The position numbers were made by a program, and so were the translations under genes. Below the pieces are notes generated by a model that worked only from the letters and a program-made list of their open reading frames with translations, ran no database searches and had not been told where the DNA came from. A DNA stretch of 64,000 nucleotides, from contig WACJ01000124.1 in assembly GCA_008973525.1 (NCBI GenBank), positions 3,348,001-3,412,000 of the forward strand, in the 5' to 3' direction. This document shows, one piece after another, positions 1 through 11,009 of the stretch; the first letter of the stretch is position 1, and each line of letters begins with the position of its first letter. The stretch comes from Stenopsyche tienmushanensis (Eukaryota > Arthropoda > Insecta > Trichoptera > Stenopsychidae).

Positions 1-117
1 TGTATTTTCATAACATATGTTGGTAGCGCACACCATATCGTGCTATTTGTGTGTGTTCTTCCAAGTGTTGTGGTCGTGTCAACCGCCTCTAGCGCGTGCT
101 CCAATTAATCTGACATC

Positions 118-158
118 ATGGAGACTGAAAGACTACCGAAAGGAAAGATGAGCCCGAA
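118..158 (+). CDS. possible first coding exon (13 codons, partial gene)
   Basis: A short open frame starts METERLPKG at 118 after a GC-richer leader (about 60-117) and runs into a donor-like GTACGTTA at 159. It ends in phase 2. The context CATCATGGAG is a fair start context. No following exon could be identified, so the gene is unknown. The phase is the same as that of the other orphan first exon at 14558-14640, so the two could be alternative starts of one gene, but that is inference. It may also be chance. Confidence 0.25.
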
Positions 159-159
159 G

Positions 160-1550
160 TACGTTATAGATTCTTCTATTCTTCTTCTTACATGCAGTGA
201 TTCTTTAATTAAGAATTTAGCTCTAGTGTTTATTTTTAAAGTTCATCATAAATGCCATCGCTAAACATACATAAACGTTATCAAAATGCGACTTTTCATT
301 CATATCTAACCTAAAATCACAATATCTCAGATAGCATTGAAACTGGTCAAAAATACTGTCTATGTAAAAATAAAATGAATCTAATTTTTGAACAGTCTTT
401 CATACGATCATATGTAAAATATTGGCAAACAAACAAAACTGTATGCATCGTTAAAATTTAAGCACGATGATCATTTGTATTTGAACAAATTCTACTAAAT
501 GACTTTTTGATGCGTTGTGGCCCAAAGCAAATCAACATCAACATCAGAATCATCCATCGACGCTTAATTGCATCCACAATGTTCAATAATTAATCGACAT
601 GAATGAGATTGCATCTCAAATGCATCAGATAAATTGGTGCAATTTTACAAACGATAGAAGCACACTTTGACCCTTTCTCGCCGGGCGAATTTGTGTGACA
701 TCGGCATCAATGACAGTCAGCAATTGAACCGAATTATTTTATCAATTTTTTATTATCAGCCTTAGTAACAACCGCAGATTTATCGAACTAAAAAAAAAAA
801 CACGCTTTAATCATTCATTTTTAATGATGGTACAAAGTCGCGTTGTCTCTTTTTAAAAAAATCTACAGCTAAACGTATTAAAATTAATTTTTTTGTAACA
901 TCCGCAATTTATTCGCCAAAGATCAAAAGCATGTGATGATGATAACGGAGCAAAATTAACTCATCTTAGGTGATGTGCGACACACATTAGCCCTAAAAAC
1001 GCAAATATTATATTTGATTCTTCTTCTTAAAATGCCATGCCTATTATTGAACGCAAGCAATCTTCATAGGAGATTTTTCTAGGAAAATAATAATTCACCT
1101 TATGGTAATTTCCTATTGTCTTCCACTTATGGTTAAATCAGAATAAAAAATATTTGAATATAAATTTTAGGTAAAAAAAGACCAATGATCTTTTTTAAGA
1201 TCCAACATTTACATAAAAACGTATTTTTATATTCGCCTTATCCCAACTTGATAGTATTACACTCATGACATTAAAGTGTATTCATTAAATGCGTTTATGG
1301 CTTTATTTATCTTAAAAAAATGACGCGTTTTCATAAATCATCTGATTTATATGACATAAATTTTACAAACGTTTTATTATGTTATCATATCCATAAAATG
1401 GACATATGACTAACTACAAATTGAATAGGAGTAGTAAATGATTATGTAGAAATCGATTGACGATGGATGATTCAACATCTTTGATTTTTTTTAAAATAAT
1501 TAGGATTACCTTTAAAATATTAACATTTCCTTAACCATGATGTATTTACT
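160..1550. other. AT-rich non-coding stretch
   Basis: No ORF of note and no recognisable transposon. It contains a GC-richer patch at about 660-720 and many ATTA/TAAT words. It may be the intron of a gene starting at 118, or intergenic. Confidence 0.4.
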
Positions 1551-1554
1551 ATAA

Positions 1555-1625
1555 CCGACCCTAATAATGGGAATATCGATATGAAATATAATAGATACGG
1601 GATTCAGAATTTTTAAGAATTTCAT
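1555..1625 (+). repeat. fragment of the hAT-N family (17108-18076)
   Basis: This carries the family's conserved core around TAATGGGAATATCGATATGA followed by AATATAATAGATACGGG and CAGAATTTTT, in the same orientation as the full-length copy. Flanking parts are missing. Not coding. Confidence 0.7.
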
Positions 1626-1789
1626 ATGGTGTACCAAATACATATCATAGTAGCGTGTATTTTTTAACACGGTAAGGGAAATATTAATATATGCTTAGGC
1701 ATAGATGATATATCCATTTTTAGATATCCAGACTATCTGGTAAGACGATTGGATAGCAGAATTATCCTTGTTTTTAAATTATTGTTTCA

Positions 1790-2240
1790 AATCAATCATT
1801 TATAGATTGGCCCTGCCCTTTTCAATGAATCTAGAAAATCAGCTTAAGCCTAAAACTGAAATTTCATTGCATCTAATTTCAAAATGTGTCCATTAAAATA
1901 TTCCCCCCTATCAGGATTTGGTTCCAAGCCTTTATAATAAATGTCAATGAATTAACCCACTATATAAATATCACCTCCAGGATTCACAGTAGCATAATTT
2001 AACGCAATTACAAAGTACTCTTATATCAATCAAGATTTAAGACCAAAATATTTTCAGATCGTTTTTCAATATTCATTTAAGTTCATTAAGGTGGCTACTG
2101 AATCTTTCATTCTCTTCTGAAGTTATATATTTCATAGAGTATGATAAAACTCTTACCACCCATCATGAAAGATGAAATGCCTATTAATAGATGTTAGGGC
2201 ACCAGGTTGACTACCAAAGTTCTTAAAAAACCTTTGTCAC
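1790..2240 (-). repeat. degenerate repeat shared with the ZBED-like hAT remnant at 29.7-30.2 kb
   Basis: Positions 2070-2180 resemble 30095-30190: both have AAGTTCATTAAGGT, then CTTTCA and TCTGAA blocks at similar spacing, in the same orientation. The 30-kb copy encodes on - the tail of a hAT transposase of the ZBED5-like type, so this is probably an older copy of it. The frames are wrecked. The left border (1790) is approximate. Confidence 0.4.
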
Positions 2241-2244
2241 ACGA

Positions 2245-3535
2245 AAAGATTAATTAAAAAAAAACATTAAAAAGCTGATAATCTAGCTAAAGTCAGATTT
2301 TTCGAGGACGGTTTGGGTACAAAATTTCGGCACATGCAAACTTATATCTTAATAGTAGATAAGCATTAATATTATCTTGGCAATAATGCTGTCGAAAGTA
2401 GAATCGATATAAGATTATCACAATTTGGCGATTTGTTATCTATACTTTTATTTTAAACAATGGTTTCAAATTTATAAATATGTCAGTGATTTTAATAGCA
2501 TGTGTATTTGTTATGATAGTATTTTAAATCTGTGTAAATAAATTAAATTTGAGTATTATATTGACGTTTCGTCCCGTGTAAATTCGTTGATAAGTTGTAA
2601 ATAAATTCCTAGGATGGTAGATTTATTTACAAAAATCTTCAAAGTCGATTACTATTAAATTGCTTAAGAAACATCTACTTGACTAAAAAAAAATCATCAC
2701 GATATGATATTGTTTAGATATGTATGGGATTATGATTTAAATGATGATACGAATAAAAAACATAAATAAGTAAAAATGATCGCCAACGAAACACGCCAAT
2801 TGAAATGGGTGAACTTGAGAATGTTGTAATGCGGTTAACGCGAGCAAATGGATGGATGTCGTTAATGCAATGGTAATCGTAAGACACATAAAAAGTAAAT
2901 TTTACTGGATCTATAAGTCTTAACAAATATATTTGCATTGAATTTTTAGACACTACAGATTTGCCTCGTGTTTAAACGTACCAAAATAGAAAATCTAAAT
3001 ATACACCATAGCAACTTCCAGCATTCCAGTATGCCTTATACCAAATCATACACGCTGAAAATTTGATCATAATCAACTTAGATAAATCTGTTTTTATACG
3101 GATTAATTTGTAATCGATACAGAACAATACGTTTGATTTTGGAATTCAATCGCGATACGTAATAAATATATTTCAGATAAAGATTATGTAATTTTCTAAT
3201 GTAAGCTATCTTATTACTACCACATGATGTCTCATTGACTTATAAGTAATTAATTTTCTTATTGTTTTTATAACCTATGCATTATAATACCTCTTAAAAT
3301 GCAAATAATTGCAAGTAAATTATGTTAATTAAAAAATATTATTCATATTGGCAGTTTGACAACTTCTCAAAATATATATAAAGAGACCCTCTAAACATTT
3401 GTCAGCTTTTGACTGATAGAATTTAAAAGCATATTGAATATAAATAATTTATATGGTTGATACAAATAGTACGTACGTACGTCTTATCAAAAATATGATG
3501 AATAATTTTATTACAAAGTAATAAGTTTACATGGA
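2245..3535. other. non-coding AT-rich stretch
   Basis: No supported gene. The reverse ORF at 2714-2953 has no domain and biased composition, and I read it as chance. A small ACGT microsatellite (three units) lies at about 3471-3482. Confidence 0.4.
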
Positions 3536-3539
3536 AATG

Positions 3540-4450
3540 GAATTAATCTCCTTCAAAGTACTGTCCTTGGCTCTAGCCAAGTTGGGATAAGTGCATCTAG
3601 AGATGCACTTATCCCGACGTTGAATCCACGACTGGAAACATTTTTGGAAGGCTTCTTTCGGAAGGGCATTCAGCTGCTCTTTCGTGGTCATCTCAATGTC
3701 AGGAATAGTGTCAAAACTTTTTCATTTTAGCACGGTTTTTATTTTTGGAAAGATCCCAAAATCGCATTGTGCTAAATCTGGTGAGTAATTTGGATGTGGA
3801 CACACGGAAAGATTTTTTTTCAGAAGAAGCCACGTTTGGTACCACGCATTGTCGTGATGAAGAAGGAAGCCATTAGCCCATTTTCTGATCTCTTCATTTG
3901 TATATCATTTCGCAAACGTTGTACTACGTCTTTATAAAATTCGGAATTTACAGTTGTTTCCCTTGGAACGAACTTTGATCGTACTATGCCCTCACTGTAG
4001 AAAAAAAAATGAGCATGGTCTTGATTTTCGACTATGACTGACTTGCCTTTTTAAGGCGAGGGGAGTTAGGGGTTTTCAGTAAGTTCTTGAATAGTTATTC
4101 GTCTTTTTGCATTTACAATTTTTGCCGCTTTTTGCACATTTTCTTATGTTTTTGAGGTCGATGTACGAGTCATTCCCGCTTTTAAATCGCTCATACCATT
4201 TGTAAACAGTCTTCAGAGTTACCACATTATCGCCATATACCGATTTTAACATTTCATGAGTTTCTTTGGCACTTTTTTGCAACTTAAAACAAAACTTAAT
4301 GCTAACGCGTTGTTCCAAATCCATGATCCGCGACAGACGCGATAAACACGATCTCACTTTAGCGGCTATGGAGACTGACCAACTAGTCATAATGTGTACG
4401 AACTTAACACAGTCTGTCTCAGCGGATCATGTTCTCGGACATATGACATG
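3540..4450 (-). pseudogene. mariner transposase remnant
   Basis: Read on -, 4390-4076 encodes the N-terminal helix-turn-helix part of a mariner transposase: EQRVSIKFCFKLQKSA, then LKTVYKWYERFKSG, as in SETMAR-type mariners. Further on, at about 3870-3740, come the catalytic pieces LHHDNAWYQTWLLLKKN and NYSPDLAQCDFGIFPKIK, holding the second and third catalytic Asp. The tail, about 3700-3590, reads ALPKEAFQKCFQSW. Frames change several times and a stop follows KIKTVLK, so no full protein can be made. The middle around the first catalytic Asp is poorly preserved. The tail ends in a 32-bp palindrome (3584-3615). Terminal repeats were not identified. Family assignment is secure; exact ends are not. 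Confidence 0.85.
3584..3615. repeat. 32-bp near-perfect palindrome
   Basis: Arms GGGATAAGTGCATCT and AGATGCACTTATCCC are exact reverse complements of 15 bp separated by AG. The left arm duplicates, in inverted orientation, the codons for the RDKCIS end of the mariner ORF next to it. A local fold-back duplication is the simplest explanation. Confidence 0.9.
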
Positions 4451-4689
4451 AAATGGATGTAGCATCGTCAGTTGCGGCTCTAATAATCCTTTCATCGTAT
4501 TTTTTGATCAGACCTCGTAGTAGTTTTGGAACCAAATAAGATATTTTAATAATATTGGACTTAAATGCATTTATAAACGTTGAGAAACATATATTTACAA
4601 AAAAAACCCAATATATTATTTCTTATAATTTTGTACAGTATGATAAACTTTGAAGCACTCCCCTATATGCATTGCAGGTTGATTTTGAT

Positions 4690-4890
4690 AATAATAAGTA
4701 GTTTAAAGCTTTCCACCTGATGTTTTTCTGTTCGAACAAACAATACAGTCCTGTTTTCTTTCTTTCATATCGGGAATATGCAATTTATTGTTTAGTCTAT
4801 TGTCCGCCGAAGACGTATTCTCGGTTTCCCGAAAACAATCCCTCAACTGATATATAAGAGTCTTGACAAGCTTATAATGTGGCATTGGTG
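4690..4890 (-). pseudogene. piggyBac transposase C-terminal fragment
   Basis: A 60-codon frame on - carries RLNNKLHIPDMKERKQ followed by DCIVCSNRKTSGGK. This is the basic stretch and first CxxC of the cysteine-rich zinc-binding tail of piggyBac transposases. The catalytic core is absent. The frame ends soon after the first CxxC, so even the tail is truncated. The same tail type recurs at 45290-45580. Confidence 0.65.
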
Positions 4891-4894
4891 TTTA

Positions 4895-5495
4895 TTTTTT
4901 TCTTCTGATATTCGGTAAATATTATAAGAGTTAATAATACACATTTTCAGCCCCCAAAAGAACAATTTTCTCCATCATTTCAATGACTTTCGCAAAAAAA
5001 CAATACGTTGAAGCGCATATTTATTGTATAATCTAAAACCATTTTAGACGTATCGACTGATACAACATTTCCATCGTGTAATATTCTACAGCTAGATTAC
5101 ATTTCTGTATTGTGATAGGTACTTACGTACTTAGCAGTGTGACGATTTTCTTGTATTTCCACGCGCATTCCTTACGTTCTCTTCTGACGTAAAACTCGCT
5201 ATATATCATAGTAATTGTACCATATTTTGATTTGATTTTTTGTGCCATTTCAACAGAAAAATTCAGGAAAACATACATTTCTCAAAAAGTTGTGCTGGAA
5301 TAAGTCGATTCCCCGTTATCATTAATAAACTTTAATGTTCCTTCAGCGTGACACGTTAGAACCACGATGTCTCATAAGAGGGGACAACAGAATGCAAGGG
5401 GTTAATAACATTTTATGCAATGTTTATGTTTGTTTTTGATATTTTACGCAGATTGATCTAGAGAACTCATTTATCAAATAGGAGTAATGTATTTC
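4895..5495. other. non-coding stretch before the LINE
   Basis: No ORF or repeat recognised. It is the left flank of the LINE insertion and ends in the left copy of the target-site duplication. Confidence 0.4.
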
Positions 5496-5507
5496 AATGC
5501 GTCCATC
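5496..5507. repeat. left 12-bp target-site duplication of the LINE
   Basis: AATGCGTCCATC, identical to 8673-8684 on the other side of the element. It abuts the TTACTTACTT tail directly. Confidence 0.93.
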
Positions 5508-8500
5508 TTACTTACTTACTTACTTTCGGTGGCGCCTATAGCCCTATCAGAGAGCCCCGGCCACCGACAACGCTTGCCGCCATTTTCGTCTGTCCTGGGC
5601 CTCCTCCCTCCAATTGCCCAGGCCCAGACGAGCGGCGTCTTTTTTTACCTGATCCGCCCAGCGAAGTCGAGGTCTTCCGACGGGTCTACTGCCACTCGGC
5701 TGAAAATCTAAGACGGCTCGGGGAACTCGGTGTATCGGCATCCGCGCCACATGACCTGCCCAATGGAGACGGCGGGTTCGGACGAAGCTAGTTATTGACG
5801 CCTCGCCGTACATGACCATGACCTCGCGATTGGACCTCATGGTTTCGAAACCCGAAGTCGCATCCCGGAGAGGTCCGAAAATTTTTCTCAAAACTTTTCT
5901 CTCGAACCTCTCGAGGCGCATCGCATCCCGCGCGGTCACGGTCCATGCTTCACCCCCGTAAACCACTACCGGCCTAATCAATGTTTTATATATTTTAATT
6001 TTAGTTTTAGCCGATAGTGATTTGTTTCCTAAAATTTTCTTCAGGCCATGGTAGCACCGATTTCCGTATTGAATCCTGGAGGTTATTTCGTTGCACATCA
6101 AGTTCTTCTCCGTGAGGATGGATCCTAGATACTTGAAATCCTGGACCCTTTCAATATTATTGTTATTGACACTCACGGAGGTACAACCTCCAGTATTCAC
6201 TCTCGAAACCGTCATTAGCTTAGTCTTATCATAATTTATAGTCATACCGAAGGTAGCAGCAGCCCCGTCGACAGACGTAAGCGCCGCCAAAGCTTCCGAT
6301 CTCGATTTCGCCACAACGTCGATGTCGTCCGCAAAGGCAAGATACATTAAATCTTCGTTCCATGGATGTGCGTGTCCCAATCTGCCAGCCTCCCTCATGA
6401 TTGCTTCCAACGCAATATTAAAGAGGATCGGGGAGAGGGCATCCCCCTGTCTAACTCCCGTCGTCACCTCGAAGGGCTCCGACAGGGCACCGTTGGCACG
6501 TACCACACTGACCGATCCGGTCACGCACATCCTCGACAGCCTCACCAGCTTACTCGGGATTCCCATCTCCAACATGGTCCTCCAAAGCTTTTCCCGATTG
6601 ATGCTGTCGTAAGCCCTGCAGAAATCTACAAAAACGTGGTGGAGATCGACACCGTATTCCCACATTTTTTGTGAGAATAATTTAACCGAAAATAATTGGT
6701 CCACAGTAGACCTGCCGGGTCTGAAGCCACACTGGTATTCTCCGAGAAGTTCCTCCACGATGGGAGACAGCCGCCCGATGAGAGCTCTTGTAAATAATTT
6801 ATATGCTATGTTTAAAAGGGATATGCCCCTGTAGTTGGAGCACAGCAGCACATTCCCTTTCTTATGTATTGGGCATATTACGGCCGTCCTCCACTCAGAA
6901 GGCATGACCTCGGTCTGCCATATTGTCAGAACGAGGCCATATAACCTCATAAGCAGAGGGCGTCCACCCCATTTCAAGAACTCCGCCGGGATACCGTCCA
7001 CCCCCGCGGCCCTCCCTCCCCGAAGACCCCGTAAACAGGCCTCAAACTCGCCCAATGTCGGAGGGGTTATCTCAATATTATTTATGTTGACCTCAGGTGA
7101 TTCTCCCAGATCCACCGACCCGCCGCCGAGAAGATTTTTAAAATATCTTCTCCAGCACCCGAGAACTTCCTGCACCCCGACCAACAAAACTCCGCTCTCA
7201 TCCCTTACCATGTTCGATCTAGTCGAGTCATCACGACATAATTTTTTAATATTTTTATAGAATTTTTTACTGTCGTTTATTCGTGACTCGTCTAGCTCTC
7301 CCATTTGGCAGAGAAGAAAACGTCGCTTCGCCGATCGTATGATCCGCCTGACCTCCCTCCTCGCACGGATGTAAGCATCCCTGCCCACACCCGTGGGAGA
7401 CCGAAGCCATGCCATTCTCAGGCGCTTTCTCTCCCCAACAGCGCGTCTGCAGTCCTCGTCAAACCAACCCTCGGTCTTTCTCCCCTCCGAGATTCCAACG
7501 CAAGTCTCTGCGGCCTCGCGCACTACGGTCTCGATCTCCTTCCACATCCTTTCGACATCGACCTCGCCGCTGCTTGGTCTGCTCTCACCCGAAACCCCCG
7601 TCTCGAAAGCCTCCGACACGCGCTTTTCAAAATCCACACGGACTCCACGATCCCTCAGAGCATCAACGTTCCAAATTTTTTTAGGGCGTTTTAAATTACT
7701 ATAATTTGCTCTGAAGGCATATTTTATTTTCAAGAGACAATGGTCGGAGTCGCAGTCCGCCCCACGCATCGTTCTGACGTCCGCCACACCACTTCTATGC
7801 CTTTTATCAATCAACACGTGGTCAATCTGATTTCGGGTGACCCCGTCGGCAGACAACCACGTGTATTTATGTATTTTTTTATGTTCAAAAGTGGTGCTGC
7901 TGACAATCAATCCGACGGATGTGGCAAAACTGACGAGTCTCTCTCCATTGTCGTTACAAACATCGTGGAGACTATGGGCTCCGATCGTGGGTCTGTAAAA
8001 GATTTCCCTGCCAACTTTCGCGTTCAAATCACCCAATAATATTTTAGCGTCATAAGAGGGCAGAGAGCTGTAAGTCTTCTGAACTTCTTCATAGAAGGCG
8101 TCCTTGATGCTGTCATCTGTCTCCTCTGTGGGAGCATACACACACACCAAGGATAAGTTGTGCCCTCTGCCTCTTATACGTAGCGTACATATTCTGTCGC
8201 TAATAGGGTTAAAATTTAAAACGGACGACAGGGTCCTCTTATCCAGCACGAACCCCACGCCCGATCTCCGAGCCGCCCCGTCACCACTGTACAAGATGGC
8301 CGCATCCCCGAGGAGCATCGATCCACAACCGATGAGTCGATGCTCCTGGATCGCCGCCACGTTGACCCGGAAGCGGGACAGCTCGCGTAACGTCGCGCCG
8401 AAACCTTCCGGTCCGTTCCAAGTTCGAACGTTCCAAGAACCGATAATCAAAAACTGGCGACACCTACCTGGGCGCTCCCGAGATAGTGGTCTAAAAGCGC

Positions 8501-8672
8501 GTCGGTCTTCACGGCTCTCTGTACGGGTGCAGGCGCCAACCACACTTCGGGGTAGATCACCCATCACGCGATCAGTCCGTCCATTGTATTGTTTTGTGAC
8601 AATACACTTTTGGTATTGTTAATTACTTAATTATAGGACGACCGCTCGATCGCGCTAATGAGCGATTACTGT
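5508..8672 (-). mobile_element. complete RTE-type non-LTR retrotransposon
   Basis: About 3.17 kb, flanked by perfect 12-bp direct repeats. On - it has a 5' leader of about 105 bp (8672-8568), one long ORF (8567-5547) and a very short 3' end of about 40 bp finishing in a tandem AAGT tail (5508-5525 on +). A single endonuclease-RT ORF, a length near 3.2 kb and a short tandem-repeat tail instead of poly(A) are hallmarks of the RTE clade. Its GC content is clearly above the flanks. The uninterrupted ORF and identical target duplications indicate a recent insertion. Confidence 0.92.
5547..8567 (-). CDS. LINE polyprotein: AP endonuclease plus reverse transcriptase
   Basis: This 1006-codon ORF encodes the protein that nicks the target and copies the element RNA at the nick. 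The N-terminal apurinic-type endonuclease is at about residues 40-280: SWN at 44-46, IQEH with Glu75, GDLNAKVG with Asp180/Asn182, NQIDHVLID with Asp249/His250, and SDH at 274-276. Reverse transcriptase follows at about 510-790: AGVDGIPAEF, NYRGISLLNIAYK, CGFRPGRSTVDQ, FVDFCRAYDSI with Asp648, GVRQGDALSPILFN and the catalytic FADD at 745-748. The tail holds FKYLGS and a basic C-terminal region. All catalytic residues I can check are present, and no RNase H domain is seen. In host annotations such ORFs often appear as craniofacial development protein 2-like. The first Met of MMGDL is taken as start; the second is equally possible. Several long ORFs on the opposite strand are shadows of this one. 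Confidence 0.93.
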   Translation of the reverse strand: MMGDLPRSVVGACTRTESREDRRAFRPLSRERPGRCRQFLIIGSWNVRTWNGPEGFGATLRELSRFRVNVAAIQEHRLIGCGSMLLGDAAILYSGDGAARRSGVGFVLDKRTLSSVLNFNPISDRICTLRIRGRGHNLSLVCVYAPTEETDDSIKDAFYEEVQKTYSSLPSYDAKILLGDLNAKVGREIFYRPTIGAHSLHDVCNDNGERLVSFATSVGLIVSSTTFEHKKIHKYTWLSADGVTRNQIDHVLIDKRHRSGVADVRTMRGADCDSDHCLLKIKYAFRANYSNLKRPKKIWNVDALRDRGVRVDFEKRVSEAFETGVSGESRPSSGEVDVERMWKEIETVVREAAETCVGISEGRKTEGWFDEDCRRAVGERKRLRMAWLRSPTGVGRDAYIRARREVRRIIRSAKRRFLLCQMGELDESRINDSKKFYKNIKKLCRDDSTRSNMVRDESGVLLVGVQEVLGCWRRYFKNLLGGGSVDLGESPEVNINNIEITPPTLGEFEACLRGLRGGRAAGVDGIPAEFLKWGGRPLLMRLYGLVLTIWQTEVMPSEWRTAVICPIHKKGNVLLCSNYRGISLLNIAYKLFTRALIGRLSPIVEELLGEYQCGFRPGRSTVDQLFSVKLFSQKMWEYGVDLHHVFVDFCRAYDSINREKLWRTMLEMGIPSKLVRLSRMCVTGSVSVVRANGALSEPFEVTTGVRQGDALSPILFNIALEAIMREAGRLGHAHPWNEDLMYLAFADDIDVVAKSRSEALAALTSVDGAAATFGMTINYDKTKLMTVSRVNTGGCTSVSVNNNNIERVQDFKYLGSILTEKNLMCNEITSRIQYGNRCYHGLKKILGNKSLSAKTKIKIYKTLIRPVVVYGGEAWTVTARDAMRLERFERKVLRKIFGPLRDATSGFETMRSNREVMVMYGEASITSFVRTRRLHWAGHVARMPIHRVPRAVLDFQPSGSRPVGRPRLRWADQVKKDAARLGLGNWREEAQDRRKWRQALSVAGAL

Positions 8673-8684
8673 AATGCGTCCATC
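8673..8684. repeat. right 12-bp target-site duplication of the LINE
   Basis: AATGCGTCCATC, an exact copy of 5496-5507. It marks the 5' end of the element on the - strand. Confidence 0.93.
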
Positions 8685-8689
8685 ACAAG

Positions 8690-10095
8690 AATCAATCTAG
8701 TAGATAGTTAGACAACAAGTAGATAGAAGTTTGTATTCAATTATTCTTTGGCTTATTTTATTGGTTGGAAAAAAATTCGTTTATAATAAGTTTTCATATA
8801 TAGAGAAAAATATTTCATATAGAATAAGTTCATGCCAAATCGAAAAGGTAGATATACGCAATCACGAATAAGTAATTTAACCTCGAGAACGTGTTCAAGT
8901 ATTAAATAAATCAGGAATTGTCGTAGAATAGATCACCTTTACTATTGAGAGTACAGAGCTCAAACGATTATCATTTGATAAATATATATGATTGCAGATT
9001 AAACGATAATGAATATATCAGTAGAGATAAAAATGCGGTAAATATGCAGATTTACCATTTGCTATATCTTATTCAATTACTTGCTGTCGTATTGCACTTT
9101 GAACATAATAATTGCGAAGATTTTCAGCAAAAAATCTCTGTAGCTTGAAAATGATTACTGTTTATGAGCAATACAGCTTGAAAGTCTTTATTTATCTTTT
9201 CATTATCAGGAATATTTGTACTATGATAAGATGAATATCTAACCGTCTCTTTGTTTTTTTTTATGGAATTTTCTTATTCATTATATCGCCGTGTAACTAA
9301 TTACGGACTTGATATCGATTAATCGATTGAAATTCGACACAAAACGATCCATATGTATTCAGGAGATATTTATACTGAGTTATTTGTTGTTATTCGAAAT
9401 ACGTGTGCAGAAAAAAAAACTATTGGCCAATTATCCTCGAGGTTTATTTGTAATTTATGCAAAATTTTATGGATTCGATGACACCAAGTTCAAGTCATTG
9501 TCATCGAAAGTTTCAAATATTAGCTCTTACGCGTGTTTACGAATGACGATTGACAAAGACGCACAAGAGGCTGTCGAACAGTCAAGGTGTTGTTGAACAA
9601 TATGACTGTTTTGTACCATATCAATGTAAGATCATCTCTTTTGCATTGTATTATTCGACGTCGATGAATATTTACGTATGCAAAAAGTGATCTATTGAAA
9701 CCATTTTAGCACAATGGATCCTTTATGGGTTGCGGACAAAGGGCAAAAATCGTATTCATCGATGAACTCCATAATCAGTACTTGCTAATCGCTTCTTAGA
9801 CTTTTAACGTTCACTGGATAGAAAAGAGGAGTTGTTGCTAAATAGTTCATGTATTGAATTATTCAGCTTCATTTGTTAAGTCAAACTATTTGTGTCATAT
9901 TGTTATATTATTATGCCATTTTATTTAAAACTTGAAAAAACAGAAAGATATTGTTCGTCAAAGATGGCGCCAAATCTAACGATGCTGAAGGATTAAGCAA
10001 AATGGGTTCTGTGGGATGCTTGTTATCTGATAAATTTCCGATTTCGCTCCGGTTCAATTTCAAGCTTTTATGTTGATTCGGTTACGGTTTATTGA
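8690..10095. other. non-coding stretch
   Basis: No recognised gene. The + ORF at 9309-9596 (95 codons) has no family match that I know and no splice or codon signal, so I do not call it. Confidence 0.35.
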
Positions 10096-11000
10096 TAGAA
10101 ATTTCTTTCTAGAAATTGTCTATAATTTTAGATCTATCATGCATGCGATAAATATAATATAAATAATTGATTAACGATATACTGATTAGAATTAGAAGTA
10201 TATAATACAATGGATATTCAGAAAGTAAGTGTACTGGATTTTTATATTTTATTAGAAAAAATCTATTTGAAAAAAATTGTAGGATATTATTAGGACACTT
10301 GTTGACGACTTGTTGAAGAACTTTCACGCCAGCTCCTTCCCCCACTTTAGAACCTCCTTCTGAACTTGCTCGTCTGTTGAAAATTAATTTACGCAGAGGG
10401 AAGAGGGCTCCTCTTCCTTCAAAAAATCCTCACCTTCAAATTCAAATTGCTTAAAGTCAAGCGAATCCCAGAACGTGGTTCGCATTTGGCGGAATTTCTA
10501 AACGACATATTTTATGCAACTGGACACTATAACGTGAATTTACGTACTAACGTATTCCTGAGATGCTCGCTCTGCCAAGGAATCTCCCTCTACCATTCAG
10601 TATTGCCAAACCTCAAAAATAAACCACAGTCCGTTATGGTCACAGTACACTTACTTTCTGAAAATGATTTGATGCTTATTCGCTTGAAGCTTGTGAGTCA
10701 AATTGGAAAACAAATTGAAATTTAGATGTCTCAACCTTGATTAATTGCAAATATATAGAATGAGATAATCTAAAAAAATACTATAATAGTTATTTATGTT
10801 TGCAAACTGGAATTTGAGTTGATAACGATATTATTTGAAGTATTGATAAACATTATAGTATTATTAGATGAATACAATTAAACAGATTACATATAATATA
10901 TAAACACAAAAATCAAGCAAACTCTCTTTTATTCCGGTTTTCGTTCCGGCAAAATAACGGTTTTATTGGTTATTGGGTCAGTTCCAGTTCGTGACGAGTA
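10020..11000 (+). repeat. interspersed repeat rich in CGGTT words (copy 1)
   Basis: Two blocks recur elsewhere in the same orientation. The block at about 10099-10207 (TTTCTTTCTAGAAA, then TCTATAATTTTAGA) matches 37037-37146. The block at about 10800-11000 (TTGAGTTGATAACGATA through GGTTTTCGTTCCGGCAAAA) resembles 16495-16740 and 37425-37625. The CGGTT and TTCGGTT words repeat within each copy. A 92-codon frame at 10447-10725 lies between the blocks. No transposase is recognisable, so this is probably a non-autonomous element of unknown class. Confidence 0.5.
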
Positions 11001-11009
11001 TGATTGGGC

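Noticed and set aside
6322..8622. Several long + strand ORFs of 91-172 codons
   Set aside because: They lie antisense to the LINE ORF and have no domains; they are shadows of a GC-rich coding strand.
9309..9596. 95-codon + ORF
   Set aside because: No recognisable domain, no splice or promoter signal, and composition expected by chance.
10300..10420. Possible mariner C-terminal code on - (DEQVQKEVLKWGKELA)
   Set aside because: The resemblance is short, interrupted by stops and not backed by a catalytic motif; too weak to call.
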